NCBI GenBank assembly: GCA_910579435.1
Contig: CAJTVF010000023.1
Location: 1-35,395, forward strand
DNA: 35,395 bases
Reading direction: 5' to 3'
From: an uncultured Oscillibacter sp.
Lineage (GTDB): Bacteria > Bacillota > Clostridia > Oscillospirales > Oscillospiraceae
The notes under the pieces were generated by a model. That model searched no databases, was not told where the DNA came from, and saw only the letters and a list, made by a program, of their open reading frames with translations. Positions 7,510 to 15,004 of this stretch are shown in pieces. The translations under genes and the position numbers were made by a program. Numbering within the stretch: the first letter of the stretch is position 1; the number at the start of each line of letters is the position of its first letter.

Positions 7510-7511
7510 TA

Positions 7512-7965
7512 ATTTGTGTCGCATTGGCTTCATTTTACGGTGACTGCCTGATATTTTTGGGGTTTGCGCGCCGTTCTTTATCAGGCACGCCCAAAACCCG
7601 TCCTCTTTTTTTATACCGCTCCTCAGAGCGTCCGATCCCACACTCCCCGCTCCTCCTCAGCCTGATTCGGCGGCGTCCGCAGGGCGCCGTTCAGCTCCTG
7701 CCGGGTTCGATTTCCATGTTCCAGCATAATCTTCTCCTGACTGCCGGAGGCTGCAACCCCGGCGCATTTGCATGATTTCCCGTCTTTCCGGCAGCAAGTC
7801 CGTTTTTTCGCCGCTTTAACTACGCCCTCCTTCCCGTCAAGATTTCCCTCTTTTTCATTTTTCTGTTTCCCTCGACAAATTCAGACAAGTTATTTCCTGA
7901 ATCTTGTGTATCATATCCATAGTACCCAGCTATATTTTGTGTTTCATAAGAAAGGAAGACCTGCT
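7512..7965. other. Gene-free spacer
   Basis: No supportable reading frame. The only visible structure is an inverted repeat TGCCTGATA / TATCAGGCA at about 7545-7590. The part just before 7960 is AT-rich and probably holds the promoter of the 53-aa gene (a TATCAT is present near 7909) without a convincing -35. Confidence 0.5.
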
Positions 7966-8127
7966 ATGACTGCACTTTCCAAAGAATACCTGCTTCTGTT
8001 TAACGCCGTCACTGACACGGAGCGGGCCTTGTCCCAGCTGCGGGAGGCCCTGCTGGAAGCCCAGCGGCAGGCCGAAGAGCTTTTCCTGGAAGACGAATCC
8101 AAGGACGATCCTCCCGCCGGGTCATAG
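7966..8127 (+). CDS. 53-aa helical protein, paralogue of the 54-aa protein at 31361
   Basis: Starts at ATG 7966 with AAAGGAAG upstream. Entirely helical and charged, no TM or signal. The LLLFNAVTD segment (9-17), the following amphipathic helix (ERALSQLREALLEAQRQAEE) and an acidic tail parallel the 54-aa protein encoded at 31361-31525, which has TTMFNAATD and a similar helix. Small proteins of this type are frequent in Clostridia; their function is not known to me. A terminator follows at 8204. Confidence 0.75.
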   Translation: MTALSKEYLLLFNAVTDTERALSQLREALLEAQRQAEELFLEDESKDDPPAGS

Positions 8128-8203
8128 GCTGTCGGAAAAGCCGTTGACCTTCCGCCGCAAATGGGGTACAATGGCTTCATATCCCGGCAGCCACTGCCAA
8201 GGC

Positions 8204-8235
8204 AGGGGACCTTCCGCGGGAAGGTCCCCTCTTTC
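8204..8235 (+). terminator. Terminator of the 53-aa gene
   Basis: Stem GGGGACCTTCC / GGAAGGTCCCC with a 4-nt loop, then TCTTT, about 75 bp after the stop and 30 bp before the glycosyltransferase start. Confidence 0.85.
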
Positions 8236-8266
8236 ATTTAAGCCGCCGGACCCATGGAGGTCGATT

Positions 8267-9283
8267 ATGCCCAGTATCTCTGTCATCGTTCCCGTCTATC
8301 AGGCGGAGAAGTTCCTGCACCGCTGCCTCGACAGCATGGCCCGCCAGACCTTTTCCGACTGGGAGCTGATCCTGGTGGACGACGGCTCCACCGACGGCTC
8401 CGCCGCCCTCTGCGACCAGTTCGCCGCCAAGGACGGCCGGGTCCGGGTCTTTCACAGGAAGAAAAACCAGGGCGTCAGCGAAGCCCGGAACCTGGGGCTC
8501 AACGAGGCCAAGGGGGATTTTATCACCTTCCTGGACGCCGACGACTGCTATGAGTTTCAGGCCCTGGAGACCCTCTGGAACCTCCGGGAGCAGTCCGGCG
8601 CGGACGCCGCCGCCTGCGGCCTCACCTACCTCCTTCCCGACGGGAAGCAGAGCGCGCAGAGCCAGCTCCCCGCCGGAATCTACGGCGAGAAGGAAATCCG
8701 GGAGAAGCTGACCGGCCCCTTGGTAGGAGACCGGCTGACCCAGCCGGTGTTCAACGGCTACAGCGTCTGCTACCTCTTCTCGGCGGAGCTCATCCGCAAG
8801 GCCCGCATTACCTTTGCCGGGCCCTATCTGGAGGACGAGCTCTTCGTCCTGGAGTATTTCTGCAACGCCCGCTCCCTGGCGGTGACGGACCAGCCCCTCT
8901 ACCGCTATTTCCTCCACGGGGAGTCCGCCACCCACCATTACATGCAGAACTTCCCGCAGGTCTTTTCCCGCTTCATGGAGCGGAAGGAGGCCCTGGTGGC
9001 CAAGTACGGGCTGGAGTCCGCCCGGCCCCAGTGGCGGGAGAGCTCCAACTGGGCGGGCCTTCTCATCGCCGTGGGCAACGAGTACGCCCGGGACAACCCC
9101 AAGACCATCCGCCAGAGGCAGAAGGCTGTGAAGGAGTTCTGCCAACGGCCCGAGATGGAAAAGGCCATCCGGGAGCTGGCCCCCATGGGCCTCAGCCCCA
9201 ACAAGCAGATGGTGGCGAACCTGGTCCGGGGAAAGCACTTTTTCACCCTGACCCAGCTCTACCGCCTGAAAAACCGCATTTGA
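8267..9283 (+). CDS. Family 2 glycosyltransferase
   Basis: 338 aa from ATG 8267 with GGAGG upstream; the longer frame from 8144 crosses a terminator and is rejected. GT-A fold signatures: ISVIVPVYQAE at 4-14, VDDGSTDGS with D38-D39, and the DxD metal motif FLDADD with D90 and D92. The C-terminal third is helical and typical of enzymes adding single sugars to surface glycans. It is 10 bp upstream of an O-antigen ligase-like gene, so the pair probably acts in cell-surface polysaccharide or teichoic-acid-like glycan assembly. Donor and acceptor unknown. Confidence 0.93.
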   Translation: MPSISVIVPVYQAEKFLHRCLDSMARQTFSDWELILVDDGSTDGSAALCDQFAAKDGRVRVFHRKKNQGVSEARNLGLNEAKGDFITFLDADDCYEFQALETLWNLREQSGADAAACGLTYLLPDGKQSAQSQLPAGIYGEKEIREKLTGPLVGDRLTQPVFNGYSVCYLFSAELIRKARITFAGPYLEDELFVLEYFCNARSLAVTDQPLYRYFLHGESATHHYMQNFPQVFSRFMERKEALVAKYGLESARPQWRESSNWAGLLIAVGNEYARDNPKTIRQRQKAVKEFCQRPEMEKAIRELAPMGLSPNKQMVANLVRGKHFFTLTQLYRLKNRI

Positions 9284-9293
9284 GGAAACCGCC

Positions 9294-10808
9294 ATGACAT
9301 GTTTTAAAGAAAGCTATCTCTTCCGCCTGCTGACCCTGCTCCTGGCGGCCTATCAGGACAGCGGGCTCCACCGCCTGGCCGTCCGCGCCGGGGCCTGGTG
9401 CAGCCGCCAGATCGACGAAAGCGCCATCCTCCGTCCCCTGTGCCGGGAAGGGGCCGCGGCCCGCTCCTGGCCGGACAGCCTGGCCTGTAAGCTCCTGTCC
9501 TGGCTGGTGAACCTTCCCGGCCGTCTTTTACGGTGCTTCTACCTGCTTCTGGAGGGGACCTTTGAGGACAGCTTCTTCGCCCGGCTGGCCTTCCGCCTGG
9601 GGGACGAGACCGCTGCGGCCGAAGGCTGGCTGATTCTCCTGCTGTGGATCATCCCCTACGAGTACTGGAACAACGCCTACACCCTCATGGCCTTCCTGGC
9701 CCTCCTGCTCCTGCTCCACGCCGGGGCCATGGGCCGGGGAGACCGCCGCCTGGACGTGGAGGCCGTGGGCTTCTTCCCCGCCCTCTTCTTCGGAGCCGTG
9801 GTGCTGGGCGTGGTCTTTTCCCTGACCCGGAACGCCTCCACCCGCTTCCTCATCTACCACATCTCCGCCGCCCTCTGCGTCCTGGTGACGGTCAGCGCCC
9901 TGCGCTCCGCAGAGGAGCTGAAGCGCCTGGCGGCGGGGGCCTCCGGCTGTGTGGCGGTGTCCTCCCTGTACGCCATCTTCCAGCGCCTCTCCGGCCTGGA
10001 GGTCAACGAGTCCTATGTGGACATGGACCTGAACGCCGACATGCCCAGCCGGGTCCTCTCCTTTTTCGACAATCCCAACACCTTCGCCGAGGTGCTGATC
10101 CTGCTGCTGCCCCTGACCCTGGCTCTGATCCTGTGCTCCAAGCATGTTGTCTCCAAGCTGGCGGCCTCGGCGGCCTTTGTCCTGGGCGCCGCCGCCCTGG
10201 GAATGACCTACTGCCGCGCCGCCTGGATCGGCATTGCCTGCGCCATGGTGGTGATGCTCTTCCTGTGGAAGCCGAAGCTGCTGCCCCTCTTTTTCGCCCT
10301 GTGCGTCCTGGCGGCGCCCTTCCTGCCCGCCAGCATCTGGAACCGCATCCTGACCATTTTCGACAGCTCCGACTCCTCCACCAGCAGCCGCTTCCCCCTG
10401 TTCAAGGCAGGGCTGGAGGTCATCCGCCGCCGTCCCCTCTCCGGGGCGGGCCTGGGCACCGCCGCCGTTCAGCGGTACGTGAAGCTGCTGAACTTCTACC
10501 ACGCCCGGACCCCCTTCGTCCACTCCCACAACATCTACCTCCAGGTCTGGGCCGAAATGGGCGTCCTGGGCTTCGTGGGCTTTGTGGGCTCCGCCCTCTG
10601 GGGGGTGAAGCGGGCGGCCCACGCCGTCCGGCACTGCGCCGGCGGGGCCGTCCGGACCATCACCTGCGCCGCCTGCGCCGCCCTCTGCGGGGCCCTGGTC
10701 TGCGGTCTGGCGGACTACCTCTGGAACTATCCCCGGGTCATGTGCATCTTCTGGTTCGTCTTCGCCGTGGCCCTGGGCGGAGTGAAGCTCTGCGAAGAAA
10801 CCGCCTGA
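9294..10808 (+). CDS. O-antigen ligase / polymerase (Wzy_C) family membrane protein
   Basis: 504 aa with an amphipathic N-terminal region (1-100) and about ten TM segments from residue 110 onward. The Wzy_C signature is present: SRFPLFKAGLEVI with the RRRPLSGAGLGTA stretch in the large extracellular loop, then HSHNIYLQVWAEMG, which carries the conserved His pair and start of the next TM. Such proteins polymerise or ligate lipid-linked glycans at the outer face of the membrane. Cotranscribed with the glycosyltransferase 10 bp upstream. In a Gram-positive this suggests exopolysaccharide or capsule rather than LPS. Confidence 0.88.
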   Translation: MTCFKESYLFRLLTLLLAAYQDSGLHRLAVRAGAWCSRQIDESAILRPLCREGAAARSWPDSLACKLLSWLVNLPGRLLRCFYLLLEGTFEDSFFARLAFRLGDETAAAEGWLILLLWIIPYEYWNNAYTLMAFLALLLLLHAGAMGRGDRRLDVEAVGFFPALFFGAVVLGVVFSLTRNASTRFLIYHISAALCVLVTVSALRSAEELKRLAAGASGCVAVSSLYAIFQRLSGLEVNESYVDMDLNADMPSRVLSFFDNPNTFAEVLILLLPLTLALILCSKHVVSKLAASAAFVLGAAALGMTYCRAAWIGIACAMVVMLFLWKPKLLPLFFALCVLAAPFLPASIWNRILTIFDSSDSSTSSRFPLFKAGLEVIRRRPLSGAGLGTAAVQRYVKLLNFYHARTPFVHSHNIYLQVWAEMGVLGFVGFVGSALWGVKRAAHAVRHCAGGAVRTITCAACAALCGALVCGLADYLWNYPRVMCIFWFVFAVALGGVKLCEETA

Positions 10809-10822
10809 ATGAAAACCGTCCC

Positions 10823-10851
10823 TTGCGAAACCCGTCGAATGATGCTATCAT
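10823..10851 (+). promoter_or_regulatory. Promoter of the Fst-like toxin mRNA
   Basis: TTGCGA (10823-10828), 17 bp, TATCAT (10846-10851). Expected start of RNA near 10858, 44 nt before the ATG. Confidence 0.7.
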
Positions 10852-10901
10852 GATTTCGCCGCCCTGCCTCTGTCCCAGTAATGGGAAGGAGGTGAAACGT
10901 C

Positions 10902-10997
10902 ATGACAGGGATTTTGAACTTCTTGCTTGCCGTCGGAGCAAATGTGCTCAGCTGCTACATTTGCAAGTGGCTTGACGGCTGGCGCAAGGGCCGGTAA
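10902..10997 (+). CDS. 31-aa Fst-like type I toxin peptide
   Basis: MTGILNFLLAVGANV, then LSCYICKWLDGWRKGR. One TM helix (about 4-24) with a charged C-terminal tail; the A-x-GA-x-V-x-S...KWLxxxRK pattern resembles Fst/par toxins of Gram-positive bacteria, which insert into the membrane. ATG 10902 follows a strong AAGGAGGTG site. The gene ends 5 bp before a 20-bp-stem terminator that a facing antisense promoter also uses. Two direct repeats link the two transcripts: CATGACAG at 10901-10908 (over the start codon) and 11050-11057, and TTGAACTTCTTG at 10914-10925 and 11068-11079. This is the layout of the pAD1 par locus. Toxicity is inferred, not shown. Confidence 0.75.
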   Translation: MTGILNFLLAVGANVLSCYICKWLDGWRKGR

Positions 10998-11002
10998 GCA
11001 CA

Positions 11003-11048
11003 AAAAGCGGGTCCCCGGAGAGGCGCAACTCTCCGGGGACCCGCTTTT
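11003..11048. terminator. Shared bidirectional terminator of toxin mRNA and antisense RNA
   Basis: Perfect 20-bp inverted repeat (11003-11022 with 11029-11048), 6-nt loop, T-runs on both strands. Confidence 0.92.
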
Positions 11049-11085
11049 GCATGACAGAGCCATTCCATTGAACTTCTTGTTGGCT
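11003..11085 (-). ncRNA. Candidate antisense antitoxin RNA (RNA II-like)
   Basis: Predicted from an extended -10 promoter on the minus strand to the shared terminator, about 80 nt. Its 5' half carries the complement of TTGAACTTCTTG and CATGACAG, so it can pair in trans with the toxin coding start, and its 3' hairpin is complementary to the toxin mRNA terminator. No reading frame with a ribosome site is present in it. Confidence 0.65.
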
Positions 11086-11091
11086 GACCTC

Positions 11092-11121
11092 ATTATATCA
11101 CAGCCGGGATATCCTATGCAA
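11092..11121 (-). promoter_or_regulatory. Promoter of the antisense RNA
   Basis: The minus strand reads TTGCAT (11121-11116), 18 bp, TGA then TATAAT (11097-11092): consensus -10 with TGn extension. Confidence 0.7.
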
Positions 11122-11140
11122 GAGGCAATTTCCGTATCCC

Positions 11141-11821
11141 TCAGCTCTTGCTGGGCAGCACCGAGGCGATAGACCCTGCAAACGCGCTCAGCGGCATAGT
11201 CTGGAGCACCACATGGCCCGGCCCGGTAACCACGGTGTTGAACATCCCCTCCCCGCCGAAGAGGACATTCTTCACGCCCTTGACGGACTGGATATCAATG
11301 GAGCAGGTCTCGTCCATCATGGCCAGGTTCCCGGTATCCACGATCAGCTGCTGGCCCGGGGCCAGGTCGTACTCCACGGCGGAGCCGTCAATCTCCAGGA
11401 ACGCGATTCCCCGGCCGGTGAGCTTCTGCATAATGAAGCCCTCGCCGCCGAAGAAGCCCGCCCCCAGCTTCTTCTGGAAGAACACGGACAGCTCCACCCC
11501 CTGCTCCGAAGCCAGGAAGGCGGACTTCTGGCACACAACGGACTTCCCCGGCCCGATCTCCACCGCCCGGATGTTCCCGGGGAAGCTGGACGCAAAAGCG
11601 ATCATGCCCGGCCCGCCCTTGGCGGTGTAGAGGTTCTGGAACATAGTTTCCCCGGAGAACATCCGGCCGAAGGCCTTGCCCAAGCTGCCCCCGGCGGAGG
11701 TCTGCATCTCCATATTGGGGCTCATCCACACCATGGAGCCCTTCTCCGTAATCATGGTCTCTCCGGCGTTCAAATCGCAGATCACCACCGGCATGGGCTC
11801 GCCCTTGATCTCATAGTTCAT
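11141..11821 (-). CDS. AIM24 / TIGR00266 family protein
   Basis: 226 aa, beta-rich throughout, no signal peptide. The pattern of Gly-rich turns is typical of the family: GSMVWMSPNMEMQT near the N-terminus, GKAFGRMFSGE (48-58), GEGFIMQKLTGRG in the middle and a repeated GPGHVVLQTMP strand near the end, giving a double-stranded beta-helix trimer. Family proteins are widespread in bacteria (related to mitochondrial AIM24) and have no settled function. AAGGAG precedes ATG 11821, and a clear promoter lies upstream. Monocistronic. Confidence 0.9.
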   Translation of the reverse strand: MNYEIKGEPMPVVICDLNAGETMITEKGSMVWMSPNMEMQTSAGGSLGKAFGRMFSGETMFQNLYTAKGGPGMIAFASSFPGNIRAVEIGPGKSVVCQKSAFLASEQGVELSVFFQKKLGAGFFGGEGFIMQKLTGRGIAFLEIDGSAVEYDLAPGQQLIVDTGNLAMMDETCSIDIQSVKGVKNVLFGGEGMFNTVVTGPGHVVLQTMPLSAFAGSIASVLPSKS

Positions 11822-11875
11822 CGTGACACGCTCCTTTTTATTTCGGTTTCCCTCCCCAGGGATTTGTTACATCTT

Positions 11876-11904
11876 ACTATAGCAAACTCCCTGTCTCCCC
11901 GCAA
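11876..11904 (-). promoter_or_regulatory. Sigma-A promoter for the AIM24 gene
   Basis: TTGCGG (11904-11899), 17 bp, TATAGT (11881-11876) on the minus strand, about 55 bp before the start codon. Confidence 0.7.
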
Positions 11905-11944
11905 GGGCCGGAACCAAAAAGGGCACTTTTTGCCTTTTCCTTCC

Positions 11945-11973
11945 GCATAAAGCGCGCCCCTCCGGGCATCCTA
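11945..11973 (+). promoter_or_regulatory. Sigma-G (forespore) promoter for spoVAD
   Basis: GCATA (11945-11949), 17 bp, CATCCTA (11967-11973). Both boxes match the forespore consensus GnATR / CATnnTA, 34 bp before the spoVAD ATG. Confidence 0.7.
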
Positions 11974-12006
11974 AAGTGAAAACCCACTGCCACAAGGAGG
12001 CGCGCT

Positions 12007-13023
12007 ATGAACAACAAACGGATCGGGCGCCGCACCGTCGCCCTGGAGCATCCCCCCTCCGTCATCTCCTACGCCAACATCGGCGGCAAGCTGGAGGGGG
12101 AGGGCCCCCTGCGGGAGCACTTTGACGAGCTGGACCAGGACTCCTTCTTCGGGGAAAAGACCTGGGAGAAGGCGGAGTCCGCCATGCAGAAGCGGGTCCT
12201 CCAGCGGGCCCTGGACCAGATTAAGCTCAAGCCCGGAGACCTGGACTATATCTTCGCCGGGGACCTCTTAAACCAGTGCATCGGCTCCTCCTTCGGCCTG
12301 AGGGAGTTCGGCGTGCCCTTCTACGGGCTCTACGGGGCCTGCTCCACCATGGGGGAATCCCTCTCCCTGGCGGCCATGGCCATTGACGGGGGCTTTGCGG
12401 AAAAAGCCGCCGCCATGACCTCCTCCCACTTCTGCACGGCGGAGCGCCAATACCGGATGCCCGTGCCCTACGGCAACCAGCGGACCCCCACCGCCCAGTG
12501 GACCGCCACCGCCGCCGGATGCACCATTCTGGCCTCCCAGGGGGAGGGGCCCTATATCACCCACATCACCTGCGGAAAAATCGTGGACAAGGGCATTGCC
12601 GACGCCAACAACATGGGCGCGGCCATGGCTCCGGCGGCCTACGACACCCTCTCCGCCTTCTTCCAGGATACCAAAACCAAGCCCCAGGACTATGACCTGG
12701 TGGCCACCGGAGACCTGGGGGAGCTGGGCCACGCCATCGTCCGGGACTTCTTCTCCCGGGACGGCATTGACATGGGGGAACACTTCCAGGACTGCGGCCT
12801 CCTCCTCTACGACCGGGAGAAGCAGGACATGCACGCCGGCGGCTCCGGCTGCGGCTGCTCCGCCTCGGTACTGAACGGCTATCTCCTCTCCGGGATGCGG
12901 CAGGGGAAGTGGAAGAAAATTGTCTTCGCCCCCACCGGGGCCCTGCTGTCCCCTACCTCCAGCTTTCAGGGAGAGTCCATCCCCTCGATCTGCCACGCCC
13001 TCTGCATCTCCACCACAAAGTAA
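12007..13023 (+). CDS. spoVAD: Stage V sporulation protein AD
   Basis: 338 aa, the family length, with a thiolase-like fold. Recognisable stretches include PPSVISYANIGGKLEGEGPL near the start, DYIFAGDLLNQC (79-90), the GLYGACSTMGESL nucleophile-elbow-like segment, HFCTAERQYRMP, and the C-terminal GCGCSASVLNGY and PTGALLSPTSSFQGESIP segments. SpoVAD binds dipicolinic acid as part of the SpoVA channel in the spore inner membrane. AAGGAGG precedes ATG 12007 and a sigma-G type promoter precedes that. It is transcribed alone, without spoVAC or spoVAE beside it, and ends in its own terminator. Confidence 0.95.
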   Translation: MNNKRIGRRTVALEHPPSVISYANIGGKLEGEGPLREHFDELDQDSFFGEKTWEKAESAMQKRVLQRALDQIKLKPGDLDYIFAGDLLNQCIGSSFGLREFGVPFYGLYGACSTMGESLSLAAMAIDGGFAEKAAAMTSSHFCTAERQYRMPVPYGNQRTPTAQWTATAAGCTILASQGEGPYITHITCGKIVDKGIADANNMGAAMAPAAYDTLSAFFQDTKTKPQDYDLVATGDLGELGHAIVRDFFSRDGIDMGEHFQDCGLLLYDREKQDMHAGGSGCGCSASVLNGYLLSGMRQGKWKKIVFAPTGALLSPTSSFQGESIPSICHALCISTTK

Positions 13024-13026
13024 CCA

Positions 13027-13053
13027 GGGGCCCGGATTCCGGGCCCCTTTCTA
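13027..13053 (+). terminator. Terminator of spoVAD
   Basis: Stem GGGGCCCGG / CCGGGCCCC with ATT loop, then TTTCT. Confidence 0.85.
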
Positions 13054-13098
13054 CATATCCTACAGGGAGTTCCCCAGTATCCTTGTGCAGATTCACGG

Positions 13099-13127
13099 TT
13101 GACCTTGGTACGAAATCAGACTATACT
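13099..13127 (+). promoter_or_regulatory. Sigma-A promoter of the MarR-MATE operon
   Basis: TTGACC (13099-13104), 17 bp, TATACT (13122-13127). Confidence 0.8.
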
Positions 13128-13161
13128 GCCATTTGTCCTCAGCAAGTCCGATTTCATACCA
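13106..13161. promoter_or_regulatory. Split inverted repeat overlapping the marR promoter (candidate operator)
   Basis: TGGTACGAAATC (13106-13117) and GATTTCATACCA (13150-13161) are inverted copies with one mismatch. The first arm fills most of the -35/-10 spacer and the second lies just before the ribosome site of marR, so binding at both would cover the promoter and start region. Confidence 0.5.
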
Positions 13162-13178
13162 TAATAAGGAGCCCGCAC

Positions 13179-13619
13179 ATGGACCATTACACGCTGTTTC
13201 AAGAATACCTCCAGGCCGACCACCAAATTGATGAATTTTACCACACCCTGGCCCAGGCCCTGGGCCTGTCGGACAGCGCCCTCTGGGTACTGTGGTGCCT
13301 GGTGGAGCGAGGGGACGGCTGCACGCAGAAGGACATCTGCCGTCAAGTCTCTATCAGCAAGCAGACCGTCCACTCCTCCGTCCGGAAGCTGGAGCGGGAC
13401 GGCTTTCTCTCCCTCCGTCCCAGAGAGGGCCGGGAGGTCTCCCTCTTCCTCACGGCTCAGGGCCAGGAGCTGGTCCGTGAAAAAGTCCTTCCCATCATGG
13501 CGGCCGAGCGGGCCGCTGCCGGAGGGCTGACCGAGGAGGAGCTGCGGGATATGATCCGCCTGTCCCAGAAATGGCTCTCCCTCTTCCGAAAGGCGGCGGC
13601 CTCCCTTCCCAAACCATAA
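13179..13619 (+). CDS. MarR family transcriptional regulator
   Basis: 146 aa from ATG 13179 with AAGGAG upstream; the longer frame from 12909 overlaps spoVAD and is rejected. Winged-helix HTH: DICRQVSISKQTVHSSVRKLERDG is broken here into DICRQVSISKQ (recognition start) and TVHSSVRKLERDG, followed by the wing with Arg at LSLRPREGREVSL. Flanking helices form the usual dimer interface. MarR proteins usually repress a linked exporter and release on ligand binding; a MATE transporter follows 50 bp downstream. An inverted repeat over the promoter suggests autoregulation. Confidence 0.92.
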   Translation: MDHYTLFQEYLQADHQIDEFYHTLAQALGLSDSALWVLWCLVERGDGCTQKDICRQVSISKQTVHSSVRKLERDGFLSLRPREGREVSLFLTAQGQELVREKVLPIMAAERAAAGGLTEEELRDMIRLSQKWLSLFRKAAASLPKP

Positions 13620-13621
13620 AA

Positions 13622-13642
13622 CCGCCGGAACCCCCGGCGGCC
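13622..13642 (+). other. Intercistronic hairpin between marR and the MATE gene
   Basis: CCGCCGG / CCGGCGG with a short loop and no T-run. May adjust relative expression or mRNA stability within the operon. Confidence 0.5.
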
Positions 13643-13669
13643 CTTGATACGAAGAGAAAGGAAATCCCT

Positions 13670-15004
13670 ATGCACATCCATTTATCCGAACATTTTACTT
13701 ACAGCAAACTCCTGCGCTTTACCTTCCCCACCATGGTCATGCTGATCTTCACCTCCATCTACGGCGTGGTAGACGGCGTGTTCGTTTCCAACTACGCGGG
13801 CAAGACCGCCTTCGCGGCGGTGAACCTCATCATGCCCGCCCTGATGATTTTCGCCGCCGTGGGCTTCATGCTGGGCACCGGCGGCAGCGCCGTGGTGGCC
13901 CGCACCATGGGAGAGGGAGACCTGCCCCGGGCAAACCGTTATTTCTCCCTCATCATCATCGCCGGCGTGGTTTCCGGCGCGGTTCTGACCGTCCTGGCCG
14001 AGCTGGTCATGGAACCCCTCTGCGCCCTCCTGGGCGCCACGGGCGAGATGCTCCCCCAAGCCGTCCGCTACGGGCGCATTCTCACCCTCGCCCTTGTTCC
14101 CTTCATTCTGCAAAACATGTTCCAGAGCTTCCTCGTCGCGGCGGAGCGGCCCAAGCTGGGTCTGGGCCTCACAGTGGCGGCGGGCCTGACCAACATGGCG
14201 GGGGACTGGCTGCTGGTGGGGGTTCTGCCCTGGGGCGTGGCCGGAGCGGCCATCGCCACGGTGGCCAGCTCCTTCGTGGGCGGCGTGGTGCCTCTGGTGT
14301 ACTTCCTCCTGCCCAACAAGACCCCCCTCCGGCTGACCGCCACCCAATTCGAGGGCCGGGTGCTGGCCCAGACCTGCTCCAACGGCTCCTCGGAGATGAT
14401 GGGGAACCTCTCCACCTCCCTGGTCAGCATTCTCTACAACTTCCAGCTGATGCGCCTCATCGGGGAGGACGGCGTGGCCGCCTTCGGGGTCATCATGTAT
14501 GTGAACTTCATCTTCATCGGCGTCTTCATGGGCTACTCCATCGGCGCGGGACCCATTGTAAGCTACCACTACGGCGCGGGAAACCAGGAGGAGCTGCGGA
14601 GCCTCCTCCGGAAAAGCCTTTTGCTGATGCTGGCGGGCTGTGCCGGGCTTACCGCCGCCGCCGTGGCGCTGGCGGGGCCTCTGTCCCGGATTTTCGTGAG
14701 CTATGACGCGGACCTGCTGGTCCTCACCACCCGGGGCTTCCAGCTCTATTCCCTGTCCTTCCTGGCCATGGGCTTCAACATCTTCGGCTCTGCCTTCTTC
14801 ACCGCTCTCAGCAACGGCGTGATCTCCGCCGCCATCGCGTTCCTGCGGACCCTGCTGTTCCAGACGGCGGCCATTTTCATCCTGCCCCTCTTCCTGGGGC
14901 TGGACGGCATCTGGCTGGCGGTAACGGCAGCGGAACTCCTGACCCTGGCGGTGACCGCCCTGTTCCTGACCACCCAGCGCAGGCGCTACGGCTACGGCGG
15001 CTAG
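13670..15004 (+). CDS. MATE family multidrug/metabolite efflux transporter
   Basis: 444 aa from ATG 13670 with AAAGGA upstream. Twelve TM segments arranged as two six-helix halves; the first half contains the family features MVMLIFTSIYGVVDGVFVSN and GTGGSAVVARTMGEGD, and the second half repeats them at GYSIGAGPIVSYHYGAGN. MATE proteins export cationic drugs or metabolites using a Na+ or H+ gradient. Under control of the MarR gene 50 bp upstream. The last codons overlap the convergent siroheme synthase gene by 4 bp and no terminator is visible between them. Confidence 0.93.
   Translation: MHIHLSEHFTYSKLLRFTFPTMVMLIFTSIYGVVDGVFVSNYAGKTAFAAVNLIMPALMIFAAVGFMLGTGGSAVVARTMGEGDLPRANRYFSLIIIAGVVSGAVLTVLAELVMEPLCALLGATGEMLPQAVRYGRILTLALVPFILQNMFQSFLVAAERPKLGLGLTVAAGLTNMAGDWLLVGVLPWGVAGAAIATVASSFVGGVVPLVYFLLPNKTPLRLTATQFEGRVLAQTCSNGSSEMMGNLSTSLVSILYNFQLMRLIGEDGVAAFGVIMYVNFIFIGVFMGYSIGAGPIVSYHYGAGNQEELRSLLRKSLLLMLAGCAGLTAAAVALAGPLSRIFVSYDADLLVLTTRGFQLYSLSFLAMGFNIFGSAFFTALSNGVISAAIAFLRTLLFQTAAIFILPLFLGLDGIWLAVTAAELLTLAVTALFLTTQRRRYGYGG

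Noticed and set aside
6391..7511. Composite transposon made of two element copies
   Set aside because: Each copy has its own matched dinucleotide duplication and the outer flanks differ.
6463..7775. Identical peptide starts (MKSVRIPAIFF) in two frames at 6463 and 7419
   Set aside because: They arise from translating the duplicated palindromic element; the frame has no ribosome site and is not kept in subfamily 2.
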